Shown here: positions 12,130 through 23,943 of the stretch, one piece after another
Numbering within the stretch: the stretch's first letter is position 1
How the letters are laid out: every line of letters starts with the position of its first letter
DNA from: Megalopta genalis
Lineage: Eukaryota; Arthropoda; Insecta; Hymenoptera; Halictidae
Length of the DNA: 64,000 nt
Reading direction: 5' to 3'
Assembly: GCF_051020955.1 (NCBI RefSeq)
Contig: NC_135013.1
Coordinates: 36,967,302 to 37,031,301, forward strand
Position numbers and translations under genes: made by a program
The notes under the pieces: generated by a model
What the model saw: only the letters and a program-made list of their open reading frames with translations
What the model was told of the DNA's origin: nothing
Databases searched by the model: none

Positions 12130-12984
12130 TCGAAGATGTCGCAGTCGGGAGATGGCCTTCACACGCCGGGTTATCTCTCCTGGAGGAAGCTGCAACTGAG
12201 CCGGGCGAAACTCAAAGCATCGAGCAAGACGTCCGCCTTACTTTCTGGTTTTGCCATGGTATATACATATACGTGTACAGATTTTCGTAAGGAAGATACG
12301 TAAAGAAAGTTAGACATCATTTGCTCCAAGTCCAAGAGTTAAAAAGAAATCTATTACGAATGTATCTGTGATGGAGAGAATCATAGTATTTATATGTATT
12401 TTATAGGATATAGTGTATTAAATTATATATCTCATAGCAGAATTTTTGAATTGTAGGTCGCCATGGTGGAGGTTCAGTTGAATTCCGACACGAAGGTTCC
12501 ATCTGAGATGCTGATCGCATTCGCCGTGTGTACCACACTGCTAGTAGCGGTTCATATGCTCGCTTTGATGATATCAACGTGTATCCTACCAAACATAGAA
12601 GCCGTCTGCAACCTCCACAGTATCAGTCTGGTACACGAGTCGCCTCACGAACGATTGCATTGGTACATAGAAGTAGCCTGGGCATTCTCCACGTTGTTGG
12701 GATTGCTGTTGTTCCTTCTGGAGATCGCTATACTCTGTTGGGTGAAGTTCTACGACTTCTCTCAGGTGGCCGCCTGGTCCGCTTGCATAGTGCTGATACC
12801 AGTGTTGATAATATTTCTTGCGTTCGCGATCCACTTTTACCGTAGCCTTGTCGCGCACAAATACGAGGTGACGGTATCCGGTATAAGGGAACTGGAGTTA
12901 CTTAAAGAACAGATCGAGTCGACGGACGTCGAGGGCAGAAATGGCGTGAACTTGTTGCAGACTGGCGTGACGCACGTGGTGTGA
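12130..12984 (+). CDS. Orai: Orai calcium release-activated calcium channel (common exons)
   Basis: Pore subunit of the store-operated calcium channel in the plasma membrane, opened by STIM when ER calcium falls. Exons: 12130-12258 and 12457-12984. The shortest product starts at ATG 12136 (MSQSGDGLHTPGYLSWRKL) and is 216 residues. Alternative upstream first exons (8604, 5975 or 2124) enter at 12130 in phase 0, adding S-K before this Met. The intron falls inside the first membrane helix; the junction reads GFAM|VAMVEVQL, containing the selectivity-filter Glu of VEVQL. The cytosolic gating helix (SRAKLKASSKTSALL) precedes it. Later segments TTLLVAVHMLALMISTCILPN, the loop with HESPHERLH, and TM3 and TM4 (IVLIPVLIIFLAFAIHFYRSL) follow in the family order. 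The C-terminal extension VSGIRELELLKEQ matches the STIM-binding coil. The acceptor at 12129 has a good pyrimidine tract, so the open frame upstream from 11959 is probably intron. Confidence 0.95.
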
Positions 12985-14170
12985 AGCTCGTGTTGTACAG
13001 TGTTTCATCATGATACAGTTACTCTTGAACTGTGATATCCTCTTGAAGAGGAACCTTATTGCGGCGAATATCCGATAACGCGGCTGCTACTCTATCATTG
13101 TAAATATCGAAGGAAAAACCGGATAGGAGCACAACGCGAAAGACCGTTGACAATTGTCATAGAATTGTATGGAATGCGATCGTACAGCGCTGACCGTAAT
13201 GTAACACGAAAGACTTGGTTACTTGATCCGAGCAGCGAGCTCAGAAACTCGTGTGCGTGCAATTTTCAAATGGAACACCTGTTCCATCCGAGAGCGTCGT
13301 AACTTCTATTATTGTTTCCCCGTTTATCCGATGCATTGTTATAGTTGACGGTAGAGAAATAGAAGGCTTAACCACGGCAGCACTGTTGTCGGAAACTGCG
13401 AAGATTGTACTTGAATGGAAATAGATGTTAATATAGTTTAAGTGTACATTGATTCGACATCAGTGGTAAAACCGTTGTCTTGAAGAGTTTCCTTTACTTC
13501 GTGACACCCTTCAGGTACAATTTTATTTGTTTTTTCCGTCTATTACCGAACTTACATTCGCTGTTTCGCTACCGTCAATTATTCAAGATTGCCAGACAGA
13601 ACCAACGTTTAGCTAAACGCTCTAAAAATACATTCCCTTTCTCGCATAGCGACTTAAGTGTACTGGTTATCAATAAGCAGTATATATTCTGCAAATGTAT
13701 CGCGTGCTCTTTAGCTCGAAAGACCGGCGGTCGTGAATGGGAATCCATGATTTATCGAGTATGCGTGACTAGGTCGTATCGAATGTACTTATCTTCGCTG
13801 GAGACGTGCCTATTCTACAAGATCTTTTTATTCCGCGACTCCTTTGGTTTCATAGTCTCGCGTAATAGCCTGATGCTCAAACAGTTTTCCAAGCACTACA
13901 GTATGTGCACAAAGGCGTGGTAAAAGAAACTCGCTGTTACGCGTTTTATGTTTACACGGTTTACATCGTACCCCTTGCGCTTGTACTTGATGATCATACT
14001 GCCGACATTATTAAAAAACAAACAAACAAATGAATTAATTGTGCAGTGGCAATTTAATTATACATAATTTGTATTTAATACGAACGGCCGGTTTATACGT
14101 ACGTTACATTCATACATGAATATATAACAGCGGCGCTTTTGCCAAAATAAATCATATAAGTAAGTTTCAA
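12985..14170 (+). other. Orai 3' untranslated region and downstream DNA
   Basis: No intron signals are evident. A canonical AATAAA at 14146-14151 is the best candidate 3' end. An open frame of 147 codons at 13480-13923 starts with TTG, has no domain and lies wholly within this stretch, so I treat it as untranslated. The gene ends tail-to-tail with MORN3, whose stop is at 14472. Confidence 0.5.
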
Positions 14171-14471
14171 CACGTTCTTGTTTACAAAACTGACTCTAAG
14201 CAGCGACACGTGTTCATTGAGACGCATATGTTTGGGATTATGGTCTTCGGTGGTCTCTTGCATGTAGGCGATGGCGGTATTTCTTTTTCATCGTTATTAT
14301 CACTATCAATTTCACCCGTGTATTCAATTTCATTGCCTTCTGCCAATTCCACCTAGTATAAGAATTCTATTAATCATAAATCAAATTGAAAAAATTGACA
14401 TATTATTTTTACCGATGAAGTGTAGGAAGTGCCCAATATCCAACGCGCTTTAAGAGTATGCTATTGTGTTG

Positions 14472-15373
14472 TTAGTATTGGGTCCTACATCTCATCCTTA
14501 TTATTATAACATTGTTTACTCTGGGTATAGGATATGATGTTGGACGAGGAGCCGACTGACGCCAATAGATGTCTGACATAGTTCCACTTATGCACATATT
14601 GTTTACCCAGATACCACTCTGTTTCTGTCCTGTGATTATGTGATAAAATACACCACGTCCTTCTTTCTTGCCCGCGACAAACTCACCCTTATACCTATTC
14701 CCGTTATCTACAAGATGTAGATGATATTGCATATTATTTATACACTTTGTTTAGTAGCCTTTAGTTTAAAATATTTTCTATTCGCACATTTAACATATAA
14801 TCCCTCGCCATCATATAAATTATTCTTCCAGCAACCTTCATAATAATCTCCATTGCAATACCACATACGACCATAGCCGTGTCGTTTATTCTGACAGAAG
14901 TCACCTTCATAATAGCTTTCATCTTCGTACCAACTATATCCAAAGCCATTTCGTTTTCCATTCACCCATTGACCAGTGTAAAGTTTGCGAATAGTGCCGT
15001 CTTCCGGTGGTCCGTAAATCTTACTCATAGTACCAATACCGTGTTTCTTATCGTTGGACCAATTGCCTTCGTATATAAAGCCATTTCTGTGGTATGTTTA
15101 ATGGATTTGAAACATTACTTTAGAGTTCTGGTCATTAAAAAAAGAATTTTTATTTTACCAGCAATCGTGTTAATGATAATGGTAGCAAATGTTATACCTG
15201 TCCAGTTGATTACCCCAGCCTTCTTTTTTATCATTTATCCATTCTCCTTTGTAATAACCTTTGACAAGTAATTCAGTTCTAAGATCAAAAATTGCGTGCC
15301 GCCAACCATTTCTTTTAGAAATGTCTACTTTACGTTTGGTGTACGATATTTTAATTGGTTTTAAAAATGGCAT
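14472..15373 (-). CDS. MORN3: MORN repeat-containing protein 3
   Basis: Small MORN-repeat protein, 236 residues here against about 240 in human; in mammals it is testis-enriched and linked to spermiogenesis. Exons on the minus strand: 15373-15198, 15086-14788 and 14707-14472, with phases 2 and 1. The last intron is about 80 bp. Its donor (AAAT|gtgcga) is chosen because it restores the repeat GEGLYVKYNGNRYKGEF. Repeats such as YKGEWINDKKEGWG, YEGNWSNDKKHGIG, YTGQWVNGKRNGFG, YEGDFCQNKRHGYG and YEGCWKNNLYDGEG follow each other from about residue 45 to 200. The C-terminal motif ISGTMSDIYW...PTSYPIPRV matches the end of vertebrate MORN3 (CGTMIDF...PTQFPIPEV), which distinguishes it from other MORN proteins. 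It runs tail-to-tail with Orai and head-to-head with ZCCHC8. The start MPFLKPIK is the first Met of the frame. Confidence 0.88.
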
Positions 15374-16886
15374 CGTAGACTATCATTCGTTTCTGGATTT
15401 ATAAATTTTTTGTTACTTTACAATTTTATATCATCCTTTACGACATTACGTCAAACCATTTTACAACGTATTTTTCTTTGTAGATTCTTTATCGTTCCCT
15501 CCTTAAACTATACATTCAATGTTATTGTGATGGCAGTATAAATATCTGTTTTTAAACAAAACTGCTTTCGAAACTAAATTACTTTCAGCCTTTAAATTTT
15601 TTAATTATTCGTAATCAACGCGAATGTCAAACATCGATGTGAATTCAAACTTCAGCGACTTCCATATACAGACGATAACTCGCATACCACTTAACAATAT
15701 TTTTGACAGAAAAATATTCCACAAGTATACAAAGGAGTATCTATCGAGTTTTCGATAATAGATAAAAATTGTTTATTCCTCAAATTCTTTTGCATATTTA
15801 GATCATTTTTAAGTCTGATATAATTTCACCACAAACGAGGTATTATACCCTCATCTGGGGTCGTCAGTGATCATATATCATTCTCTCCACTGCAAATTGC
15901 AATGCAATCGTAGTGAACGCAACAGTAAATAATTTTGTCAATTATGTTGATGGCGCCACCTATTTCATTTAGTATTAGCATGCTAGCGACATCTCGTTTT
16001 TCAAACATTTATCATCTGTAGATAATTTTGACGAGCTGTTTGAGCGTTTTCCTACTATCTGTAGTGGCAGTATTTTAGAAAAGAGATGATGTATGCCGGA
16101 ATTTACATGGTACCATATGGCCAAAACGGCAAGGATCATCTGTATTCTATATTTGTAATAATAAATAAATTTTTGTTGGACGATGTAGATGCAGAAGAGT
16201 ATTATATGCTCAGAATATTGTTTAACAGTTAAATTGTCTGATTTCATGCCATTTTCCACACACGTATGTATACATATATTCTTAATTAGCTAACTGGACT
16301 TACTCGACAGAAGTCATTTGTAACATTGTAGCTATAACCAAAGACTTTGGTTTGAAAAGGATACAGACAATTTCCTTGAACATTTTTGTACTCTAAAAAT
16401 ATTCTTTTAATTCTTCAATTACTATATTTTAGTTGTAGTGTACATACTTCAATTATCTGACATATTTGATTATGTATCCGTTACTGCCTCAGTTTTGAAC
16501 ACGACGGATACAAATTGGAATTTTACTATAGCATAAAATCTTATAAAATATTAATTGATATTTCAGTACTTAAATTTTTTGGATTAGTAAATGTGTTTGG
16601 ACTTAATAATAGTTAAAGAAAAGAAAGGAATTTAGTTTCACCTCACGTATTCTTTTACACCCCATTAATAAACTCAGTAAAATTTCAGTGTGCTCAATTG
16701 AGCACAAGTTTGAAGCGCCCCTACATCAAGCTGTTGTTGCGTTCTTGAAACTCGGATCTTGGATGAGACTGGATGAGGCTGAAGCATCGAATCAATCGTA
16801 TTTTTTTGGTGTGAATAAGTAAGTAAAGCGAAACAAGTTTTCACGCGAAAACCCAGTGGGTGTTGCGAAAAAACAGTTTTATCTAT
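15374..16886. promoter_or_regulatory. Intergenic region between MORN3 (-) and ZCCHC8 (+)
   Basis: About 1.5 kb separates the two divergent start codons, so both promoters must lie here. A 94-codon minus-strand frame at 15975-16259 is AT-rich with no recognisable domain and is not called. No clear TATA box or repeat is visible. Confidence 0.5.
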
Positions 16887-19526
16887 ATGTATTGTACCAG
16901 TGATGATAGTATTTCCATGAATTCTACAATCACTATCGAAGATACCGACGAAGAGGTGATTGATTTGGATTCAAGCCAAGATATCACCCACAATGCTGAC
17001 AATGACCAGAGTGAATGTTCCATTGACAAAAATTTGTTATCGAACGATGTTGCAAATAAAACAGATACCGCGAGCGAGAATGCGGAGGACAATAAAGATG
17101 TTTCTGCGTCTCAAATCTGCGATAACACAAGCACATCAAAACCACTCCTTCAGGTTATGTTTCGGGACAAGAGTATTTCACGGTGAGAAAACGTTTTCCT
17201 TTTTGCACTAAGTGAATTCCATTACAATTATGTGAATATTTGATAATTGCGGTTCTTGACCACTGATATTACTTCTACTACAATTTCACAATCATTATTT
17301 ATGTAATGCTTGTTGTTTACTCACAATGGGTCATCAAACTTCAACGTTCATATATTAAAATATAACAATGTATATTATTGATCTTACTATAGCTGTTTTT
17401 ATTTCTTTCATACAAATTTTAGTCAATACAGTAAACGTATGAAACAATGTATAGAGGAATTGACCCCTTCTACGATAAAATGTCAAGAAAGTGATGACAG
17501 TTTAACATTAAACGTTTGGGATAATGATATATGTTCTACTAGCCAATCTGCTGATTTTACAACAGAAAGTGAAGATAGTCAGGATTTGATGTGTGACACA
17601 TTGTTTATGGTAGATACACAACCGAAGCTTCAAGACGATTATGATGTTCCAACATATGGAAAAGTTAGTTTTATGATGATATTGCTAATATTTAAAAATG
17701 TTATATAAGAAAGGAATCTGTAACTAATTATTGTTATGTGTTATTTATATTATAGAAATATGAAAATGTGTTTGAGGATATTAAGTCGAAAGCAGAACCA
17801 AATGCAAAAGTTACTTATTCACCAAAATTAATGTGTTTCAATTGTCTGGATAATCATAATCTACGAGATTGTCCGAAACCACGCAATCAAGTTGCAATTA
17901 ATAAAAATAAAAGAAATTTCAATATAAAAGGTGGAAACATGAGATCTCTTAGGTATCATTTAGAAGATGACCAAAAATTTGGTCATTGTATTCCTGGTCA
18001 CTTAAGTAGTACTTTACGTAAAGCTCTAGGCCTCAGAGAAAATGAATTACCCATGCATATATACAGGTGATTATTATTTTTCTGAAAATCTACTATTATG
18101 TAATTGATGAATACAAGTAATACTACTATACAAATAAATTTATTAAAAAATACTGTCTTAACATGGTATTAATACTTTCTATGCTTTTTATATATTACAA
18201 TGTTCTTTGTAGAATGAGAGAACTTGGATATCCCCCAGGGTGGTTGGAGGAGGCATGCTTACAACACTCTGGTATATCATTATTTAATTCAGACGGTATC
18301 GCAGAAGACGATTCTCATGCAGAGCCAGGAGAACTTTTTGAATCTGGAGATAGAGATCAATACGATATAAAAAAGATATATGATTTCCCTGGTTTTAATG
18401 TACCACCTCCATCTGGTACACGAGATGTAAGCAACCTACAGATACGACAATCTAATGAGTGAAAATACTGTATTTTCTTAAACCTCATTTGGTGGAAACT
18501 TATTACAAATAATAGGAAAATGGACAATATTGGGAATCACCGATGCAGGCTGCTCATAGCAAACAAACAATGTTGATGATGCTCAAAGGAAAAAAGGCGG
18601 ATGATGGCTATAAAAGGAAAAAGCTCAAAATGTCTAATGATGGTATAAAAAGCAATCTGGCACCAGAGTCCACAGAGATGGAGATAGAAGATGTAGAAGG
18701 TATACCTTCTCTACCATTCTTTTCCTATAATTGTGAAATCAATATAAGAAAAAAAAATTATAATATATATTAAATTACACAATTAATATTAATCTAGTAA
18801 AAACACACACATAGAAAGATATATATTTTTCTTTTAACAGAAGGTGTAGTAGAGTGTCTACCTGTTAATGGACTTTTTGTACCTCCATTACCACCAGAAT
18901 CAGCCACAAAGCCACCAGAACCACCACTGCCACCAACGCAGATCCCATGTGAGGATTCAGATTATCATTCGCAGGAATTACAATCACCGGTATAAAATCA
19001 CAATAACCTTCTAATAAACCACTTTGTTAATCTAGTAAAAATGGTAACTATATAAATAAGAACTTAGTTACATAAAATGTTACAGGAAAATAGTGCATCA
19101 CCGTCGTCTCGAGGATATTCACCGTCATTATATGACTTGGAAAATATGAAAAAACGATTACTCGTAGAGCTTCACGAATCCAGTTCACAGTCCAATTCTG
19201 ATGATTTATCGAAAAATAATGCTGCAGATTCTACATCGAAATCAAAGATGCCACCGCCCACTAATGAAACGATGTCAGAATCAAGTAAACATCGTAGAAG
19301 CTCGTTGAATTCAAGTCATGGGAGCGTAAAGTCGGTTGACCTAGGTACGCCTATCTTGCAGAGCTCTTCTCCGTATAGCAGGTTACCATCATCTGAAAAA
19401 TTTTCCAAAAATATTTGTGACGTGATCAACTTCGAAAATCTGCCGGATTCCACAGGTAAGTACGAACAGATGACTGGGGTTTTACAAAAAGTAAGAGTTA
19501 CATTGGCAAAACTTCAACAAGAATGA
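16887..19526 (+). CDS. ZCCHC8: Zinc finger CCHC domain-containing protein 8 (NEXT complex)
   Basis: Scaffold of the nuclear exosome targeting (NEXT) complex with the helicase MTR4 and RBM7, feeding short noncoding transcripts to the exosome. Exons: 16887-17182, 17423-17663, 17756-18066, 18213-18426, 18516-18699, 18841-18989 and 19086-19526; 611 residues. Domains: an acidic N terminus; a zinc knuckle CFNCLDNHNLRDC near residue 195; a PSP domain (RMRELGYPPGWLEEA..., ending IYDFPGFNVPPPSG); a proline-rich linker (PPEPPLPPTQ); and a C-terminal motif VINFENLPDSTGKYEQM. This last motif corresponds to the human segment that contacts and stimulates MTR4. The zinc knuckle has three residues between the second Cys and the His, where the human protein has four. 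The start could also be Met 16917 (MNSTITIEDTDEE), which resembles a natural N terminus. An AATAAA at 20651 may mark the 3' end. Confidence 0.9.
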
Positions 19527-20901
19527 CTTCTTTAAATGTTTAGATAAAATTTGTAAGGTAAGATAAGTTATTCGTTTATTATATGAGTATACTTTCTTGG
19601 CGTAATAATTAAAATTTCTTTTAATTGTAAAAAGTCTAATTATAATTTAGCATAATTTTGTCGTCTTCAATCGTCTATTTTTAAATAGAAACTTCTTTAA
19701 TTGTAACTATGATTTTTTCGTAGAAATCGGACATGATTTCAATTAATTTATAAATTGTAATTATACTACTCTATAATTAGTAAAGTAATTTTTATGACGA
19801 AATACTTTATGGAATATAATGTTACTTTCTTCAAACCATGGAAATACCAAATTTTTTTTAGGAAAATACAATCGTCCGTATAATTAGTCTTCCTGCTTAA
19901 GTAACAAAACTAAAGAAAAAGGAAATTAATTTTTTAACCAAATTTGGGACTGTCTCACTTTTCAGAAGTACAAATACATAGTATTTTTCTATGATTACTG
20001 GCATTTTTCATATGATATATCTATTGTATATACATACATAAACAGCTACTTAGTAATTAATGAATAATTCATAAATGTACACTTGTTACACATTTCGTAA
20101 TTTCTATTCATTCATATGCGTAAATACATTTACCATTATAAAACCAGTAATTTCATATAAAACGCATTTTAATTAATATGTTTATCATTGGTACACATAA
20201 GTAATAAACAAATGTGTCATAATTAAAAAGCATAATTTTTTGATAATTCTCAGGATCAAATTATACTTATACAGATAGAATTACCTAATACTTCCACTAA
20301 AAGTGTCTCTGTTTTTGATGATACAAGAAAATAAAATGTTTGACTCGAAGGGACAATATTCTTCAGCAAACAATCTCTTCTATTATCGTCTCTCTGAATC
20401 AAATATCTTATCCCTTACACATTTTCTTGTAACATTAGTAGCAAAAGAAGATATTTTAGGTGAAAATCTTAGGTAATTAACTTTGTATATGGATATGGCT
20501 AGATATTTTAAATGTACTGTAAATTGTAATTGAGAAAACTACTTATTCTTTTCAATGTTAGTACGCGATCGTTTCATTTCCGTTAATTGTTTCTACAAGA
20601 ACATCAATAACATAAAGTTTACCAATTTTGAAGAATGTTGTACATATGTAAATAAAATAAAAATTTGTTTTTACAACAATAATAGCTCGTAACAAAAGTA
20701 CTTCAGTAATATGTTTGAAATGTATGCGTTTCTTGTTGTTTTATCTGTGAAAATCATTTATTTCTCATGCAATTAATAATGGATAGTAATGTATAGTGTC
20801 GTGCGACAGACGAATAGCGAAGGATAAACGGAAAGCATAATTTTATTTAATTTATATGAAAGATTATATAAAACTGTCTGAAAATCTAATTAATTTATTA
20901 G

Positions 20902-20903
<2 letters not shown>
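19527..20903 (+). other. ZCCHC8 3' untranslated region / intergenic
   Basis: AT-rich noncoding DNA without protein-like frames. AATAAA at 20651-20656 (followed by ATAAA) is the best poly(A) signal, giving a 3' UTR of about 1.1 kb. Confidence 0.45.

Positions 20904-20932
<29 letters not shown>
20904..20932. repeat. (TA)n microsatellite
   Basis: An uninterrupted TA run. Together with a second TA run on the other side it brackets the transposon relic at 20960-21531, consistent with an element that inserts at TA. Confidence 0.9.
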
Positions 20933-20936
<4 letters not shown>

Positions 20937-20959
20937 TTAAATATATATACATACATATA

Positions 20960-21531
20960 CAGGGTGTCTCAGTAACTATGTTAGCTAAGATCAAGATGAA
21001 TCTAATAACCTATAATACCATGACCTTCGTGTGACCTTGGGTACGAGAAATAAAGAAATTTTTAGACATGGACACGCATAATGAAATAAATACAACAGGG
21101 AGATCAGCAATGAAAAATTTATTGTAATAAATGTTCAAAATTATTTCCATTGATTTCAAGACATTTATTAATTCGATTATGAAAACTCTGACAGAGCTCC
21201 ATACTCCATACCAAAACGTTATACCAAAAAACGTGATGTCTACCGAAAGGAACAACAAATGTTGGCATTTGGTATCAATAAACGTTGTCCATGTCTAAAA
21301 ATTTCTTTATTTTTCGTACCCAAGATTCGTCTTGATCTTAGCTATCATGATATAATGATAGAAATATGTAATCCCATTTGAAAAAATATCGATGACCTTG
21401 AAATCTCAAAAAAATGATTTCCACCACAACATGTGTCCCTTCGAACCAAACAATTTGTTCTTCAAGCATTTCCGCGTATCATTAACGATTATGGAGATAT
21501 CGCTTTGTAACAGAATTGCTGAGATACCCTG
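20960..21531 (-). mobile_element. TA-flanked DNA transposon relic with terminal inverted repeats
   Basis: The ends are inverted repeats: CAGGGTGTCTCAG at 20960-20972 against CAGGGTATCTCAG read inward from 21531. Similarity extends to about 24 bases with a few mismatches. Both ends are directly flanked by TA (20958-20959 and 21532-21533), as in Tc1/mariner-type insertion. Inside, 20983-21071 and 21289-21343 form a second, imperfect inverted repeat sharing the tract around ctaaaaatttctttatt. Minus-strand 21199-21119 still encodes a transposase-like C terminus (ELCQ...CLEINGNNFEHLLQ, stop). This resembles the C(I/L)E..GGHFEHLL tail seen in many insect transposon ORFs. No complete transposase remains, so the copy is non-autonomous. 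The family name is not certain. Confidence 0.7.
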
Positions 21532-21544
21532 TATGTACATATGA

Positions 21545-21568
21545 ATATATATATATATATATATATAT
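21545..21568. repeat. (TA)n microsatellite
   Basis: Second TA run, immediately outside the right end of the transposon relic. Confidence 0.85.
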
Positions 21569-23050
21569 TTTACGAAATATAAGTAATGATAAATGCGTAA
21601 TATATATAAGTTTGTAAATATTGTCTTCTTGGTTATTAATATTAATATAATGATCCTTAAATAATTGAAAATGTACATTGCTGTTCATCTAGACAATGAT
21701 ATTACTGTATTTTTCAAAATTAAGGAATTAAAAATTTAAGAGGTATTCTCGCTTTCACATGTTCTGAATTTTATAAAAATGGGTAAAAAGGTGAAAACAG
21801 TATAATCTATAATGCATATATTTATTTTATTGTCAAAAATATGATGTGGGAATGTATAACAGTGGAAGAAGTTAATTTACTTTATATATTACTTATTTCA
21901 TATTTCGCATGAAAAATCATTAAAAATTGTTTATCATTTATGACTTCATACATAAATGTCATCAAAATTTTAATATACATGTTATGATTAAAACTGTAGA
22001 ATGTTTGAACAATCAATTCCGTAAATCATTTTATTACTTTCACAAAAATGTAAATTGAAAATTTCAAAAATTATCGCCAATCCATTTTTGTAAAAGCATT
22101 AACTGTAATACTGTTTTATTCATAACTAAGTTTCTGTCCCCGTTTTTATGATTCCCTTTGTAATGCTTGTTAGAATATAATACTACGATAGTTTTAATAT
22201 AAGAAAAAAAGAAAGCCTTAGACTTATTGTGTTATCGTGAGCAAACAAAGTTTCAATATTAGAAATGCACAAATAAACAATATAATAAGTGCTAATATGT
22301 AACTTTGAACTTGCTATAATACTTCAACCTTCACCTAATAGACTACGGATTTGATTCGGCCCGCCATTCATTTGTTGATAAATAAGAGCAGTAATAGAAA
22401 GTGGTTTTATAATATTAAATAAAAGCAAGAACGTTAAACATAGCAAAATTCAAATTTTCATCTAAATGGACTTGAAGTTATCATTCGAACACCGGCGTGG
22501 TCCATTGTCTGAGAGTTACTTTACCATACAATTTCAGTTTACGTTCCCCTAATAACGTTTTATCAAAATCAACACAAACAACGTAATCATTTCTATCGGA
22601 TTGCAGGTACTAAGACTATTTGCACTATCAATAGATATCAAAATATATCGACACATCCGTAATTTCTTATTAAATGCAATTATTGCAATTTGATATAAAG
22701 AGAGCTTACTTTAGTTAACATATTGCAGTCTAGTACATTTTAAATATCAATACGTTTGTTTATGTTGACTTCTAATACGTTTCCTGCGCGATATCGGAAG
22801 TTGAATTTAATCTTTATTGCTGTGTAATATTTAACGAAAATATCTTCCTAGAATTATTCTGCACATACTTTTTGCACGCGATTGACGTTATTAAAATTGA
22901 CAGAAAGCAGGAGAAAGAAAGAATAAGTACATTCAAATGTATATAAGGAGCTACATTCCAAATTGAGAGATTAAGGTGTGTCATCGTTTCTCTCTGCTTC
23001 CCTTTTTCTGTGAGCTCAAGAGATTCTACTTGTTAAATAGAGTATGCATA
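21569..23050 (-). other. SMIM14 3' untranslated region / intergenic
   Basis: AT-rich sequence downstream of the SMIM14 stop codon (23051). Several minus-strand poly(A)-like signals occur. No other gene is supported. Confidence 0.4.
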
Positions 23051-23943
23051 TTATTGCGTGGTTGGCGGAGGTGTAGGTGGTTCGTCGTTTGAGTTCTGAA
23101 AGCATTTATAAAAAGTCACATGTAGGTACAACAATATAATTAACAAGTTCATGTGTAACACTACTTACACGTCCATTAGCATGGTTTTTAGTGTTATCAT
23201 TCCTCAACCGACGATACGAATTTGGTCGTAGTGCGTACATCATTACAACAAACGCAATGATTAAAAAAGTCATCAGAAAATTCGAAGACTGTGCATTTCG
23301 AGGTGTCCGAACTAAAAAATTAGTTGTCAATGAAACATTAATAATCAATGAGTTATTCCCCCAAAATATGCTACATACATTGCGACAAGTTAAGACACTC
23401 GTTGTCTGTGCAGTAGTCCTGATTTTGACGCAACTAGAATAGTAACAATATTTTTGCAAAATTAATTATTAATACAAAATTGTATGTATACATCAAGGTA
23501 GACAATATTATAAAATAAAAGCGAAGTCAAACAGAAAAATTATATTTTTACGAATTCATGTTTCTCAAGATAAGTTACGAAACATTTGATGAATTTAAGT
23601 TGAAAAAAAAAATTGCCGAGTGAGGTAAATAATGATACAATGAAGAAACACTTGTGTGCAGTATGAACAACCTTCATTTCCAAGACAGCAACATCCTACG
23701 TCATTAGTAAACATCATTTATTTTATAACACTTTTTGCTAATTGTATGTCAAAGAATAAATTCGATATGTAAGGCATTCTAGTAATTTTGTAATTAAAGT
23801 TATTTTATTGCGAGGAAGGCGGGTAAGTGACGCAATATATAGATTTCTCATGGGAAAACTAGGTCGTTGCCACTTACGATGAAAAACAGTTGCTGCATAA
23901 ACAATTCTTGATTCCATATGCTTTCGCAAAGATCCTCGTCCAT
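23051..23943 (-). CDS. SMIM14: Small integral membrane protein 14
   Basis: Single-pass ER membrane protein of poorly known function, 102 residues here against 99 in human. Four small exons on the minus strand: 23943-23878, 23433-23379, 23311-23169 and 23095-23051, joined in phases 0, 1 and 0. The protein reads MDEDLCESIWNQELFMQQL..., then LRQNQDYCTDNECL (human LRQSQSYCTDTECL), then the membrane helix NFLMTFLIIAFVVMMYALRP (human ends ...LILFLLRP). The tail contains NHANGR and NDEPPTPPPTTQ, like the human PHNGQDPPAPP. The N-terminal Cys motif of human SMIM14 (DPCECICSHE) is largely lost: here only one Cys remains (DLCESIWNQE). Exons 1 and 4 are too short to be found by frame length alone and are assigned by homology and splice phase. 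The next gene, TAF7, lies in the same orientation upstream. Confidence 0.8.

Noticed and set aside
11959..12135. N-terminal extension of Orai starting at 11959
   Set aside because: A good acceptor with a pyrimidine tract (12111-12129) sits inside it, and the upstream residues do not resemble Orai N termini. It is probably intron.
13480..13923. 147-codon plus-strand frame after Orai
   Set aside because: Begins with TTG, has no recognisable domain and lies in the stretch best explained as the Orai 3' UTR.
15975..16259. 94-codon minus-strand frame between MORN3 and ZCCHC8
   Set aside because: AT-rich composition, no domain, no supporting splice sites or poly(A) signal.
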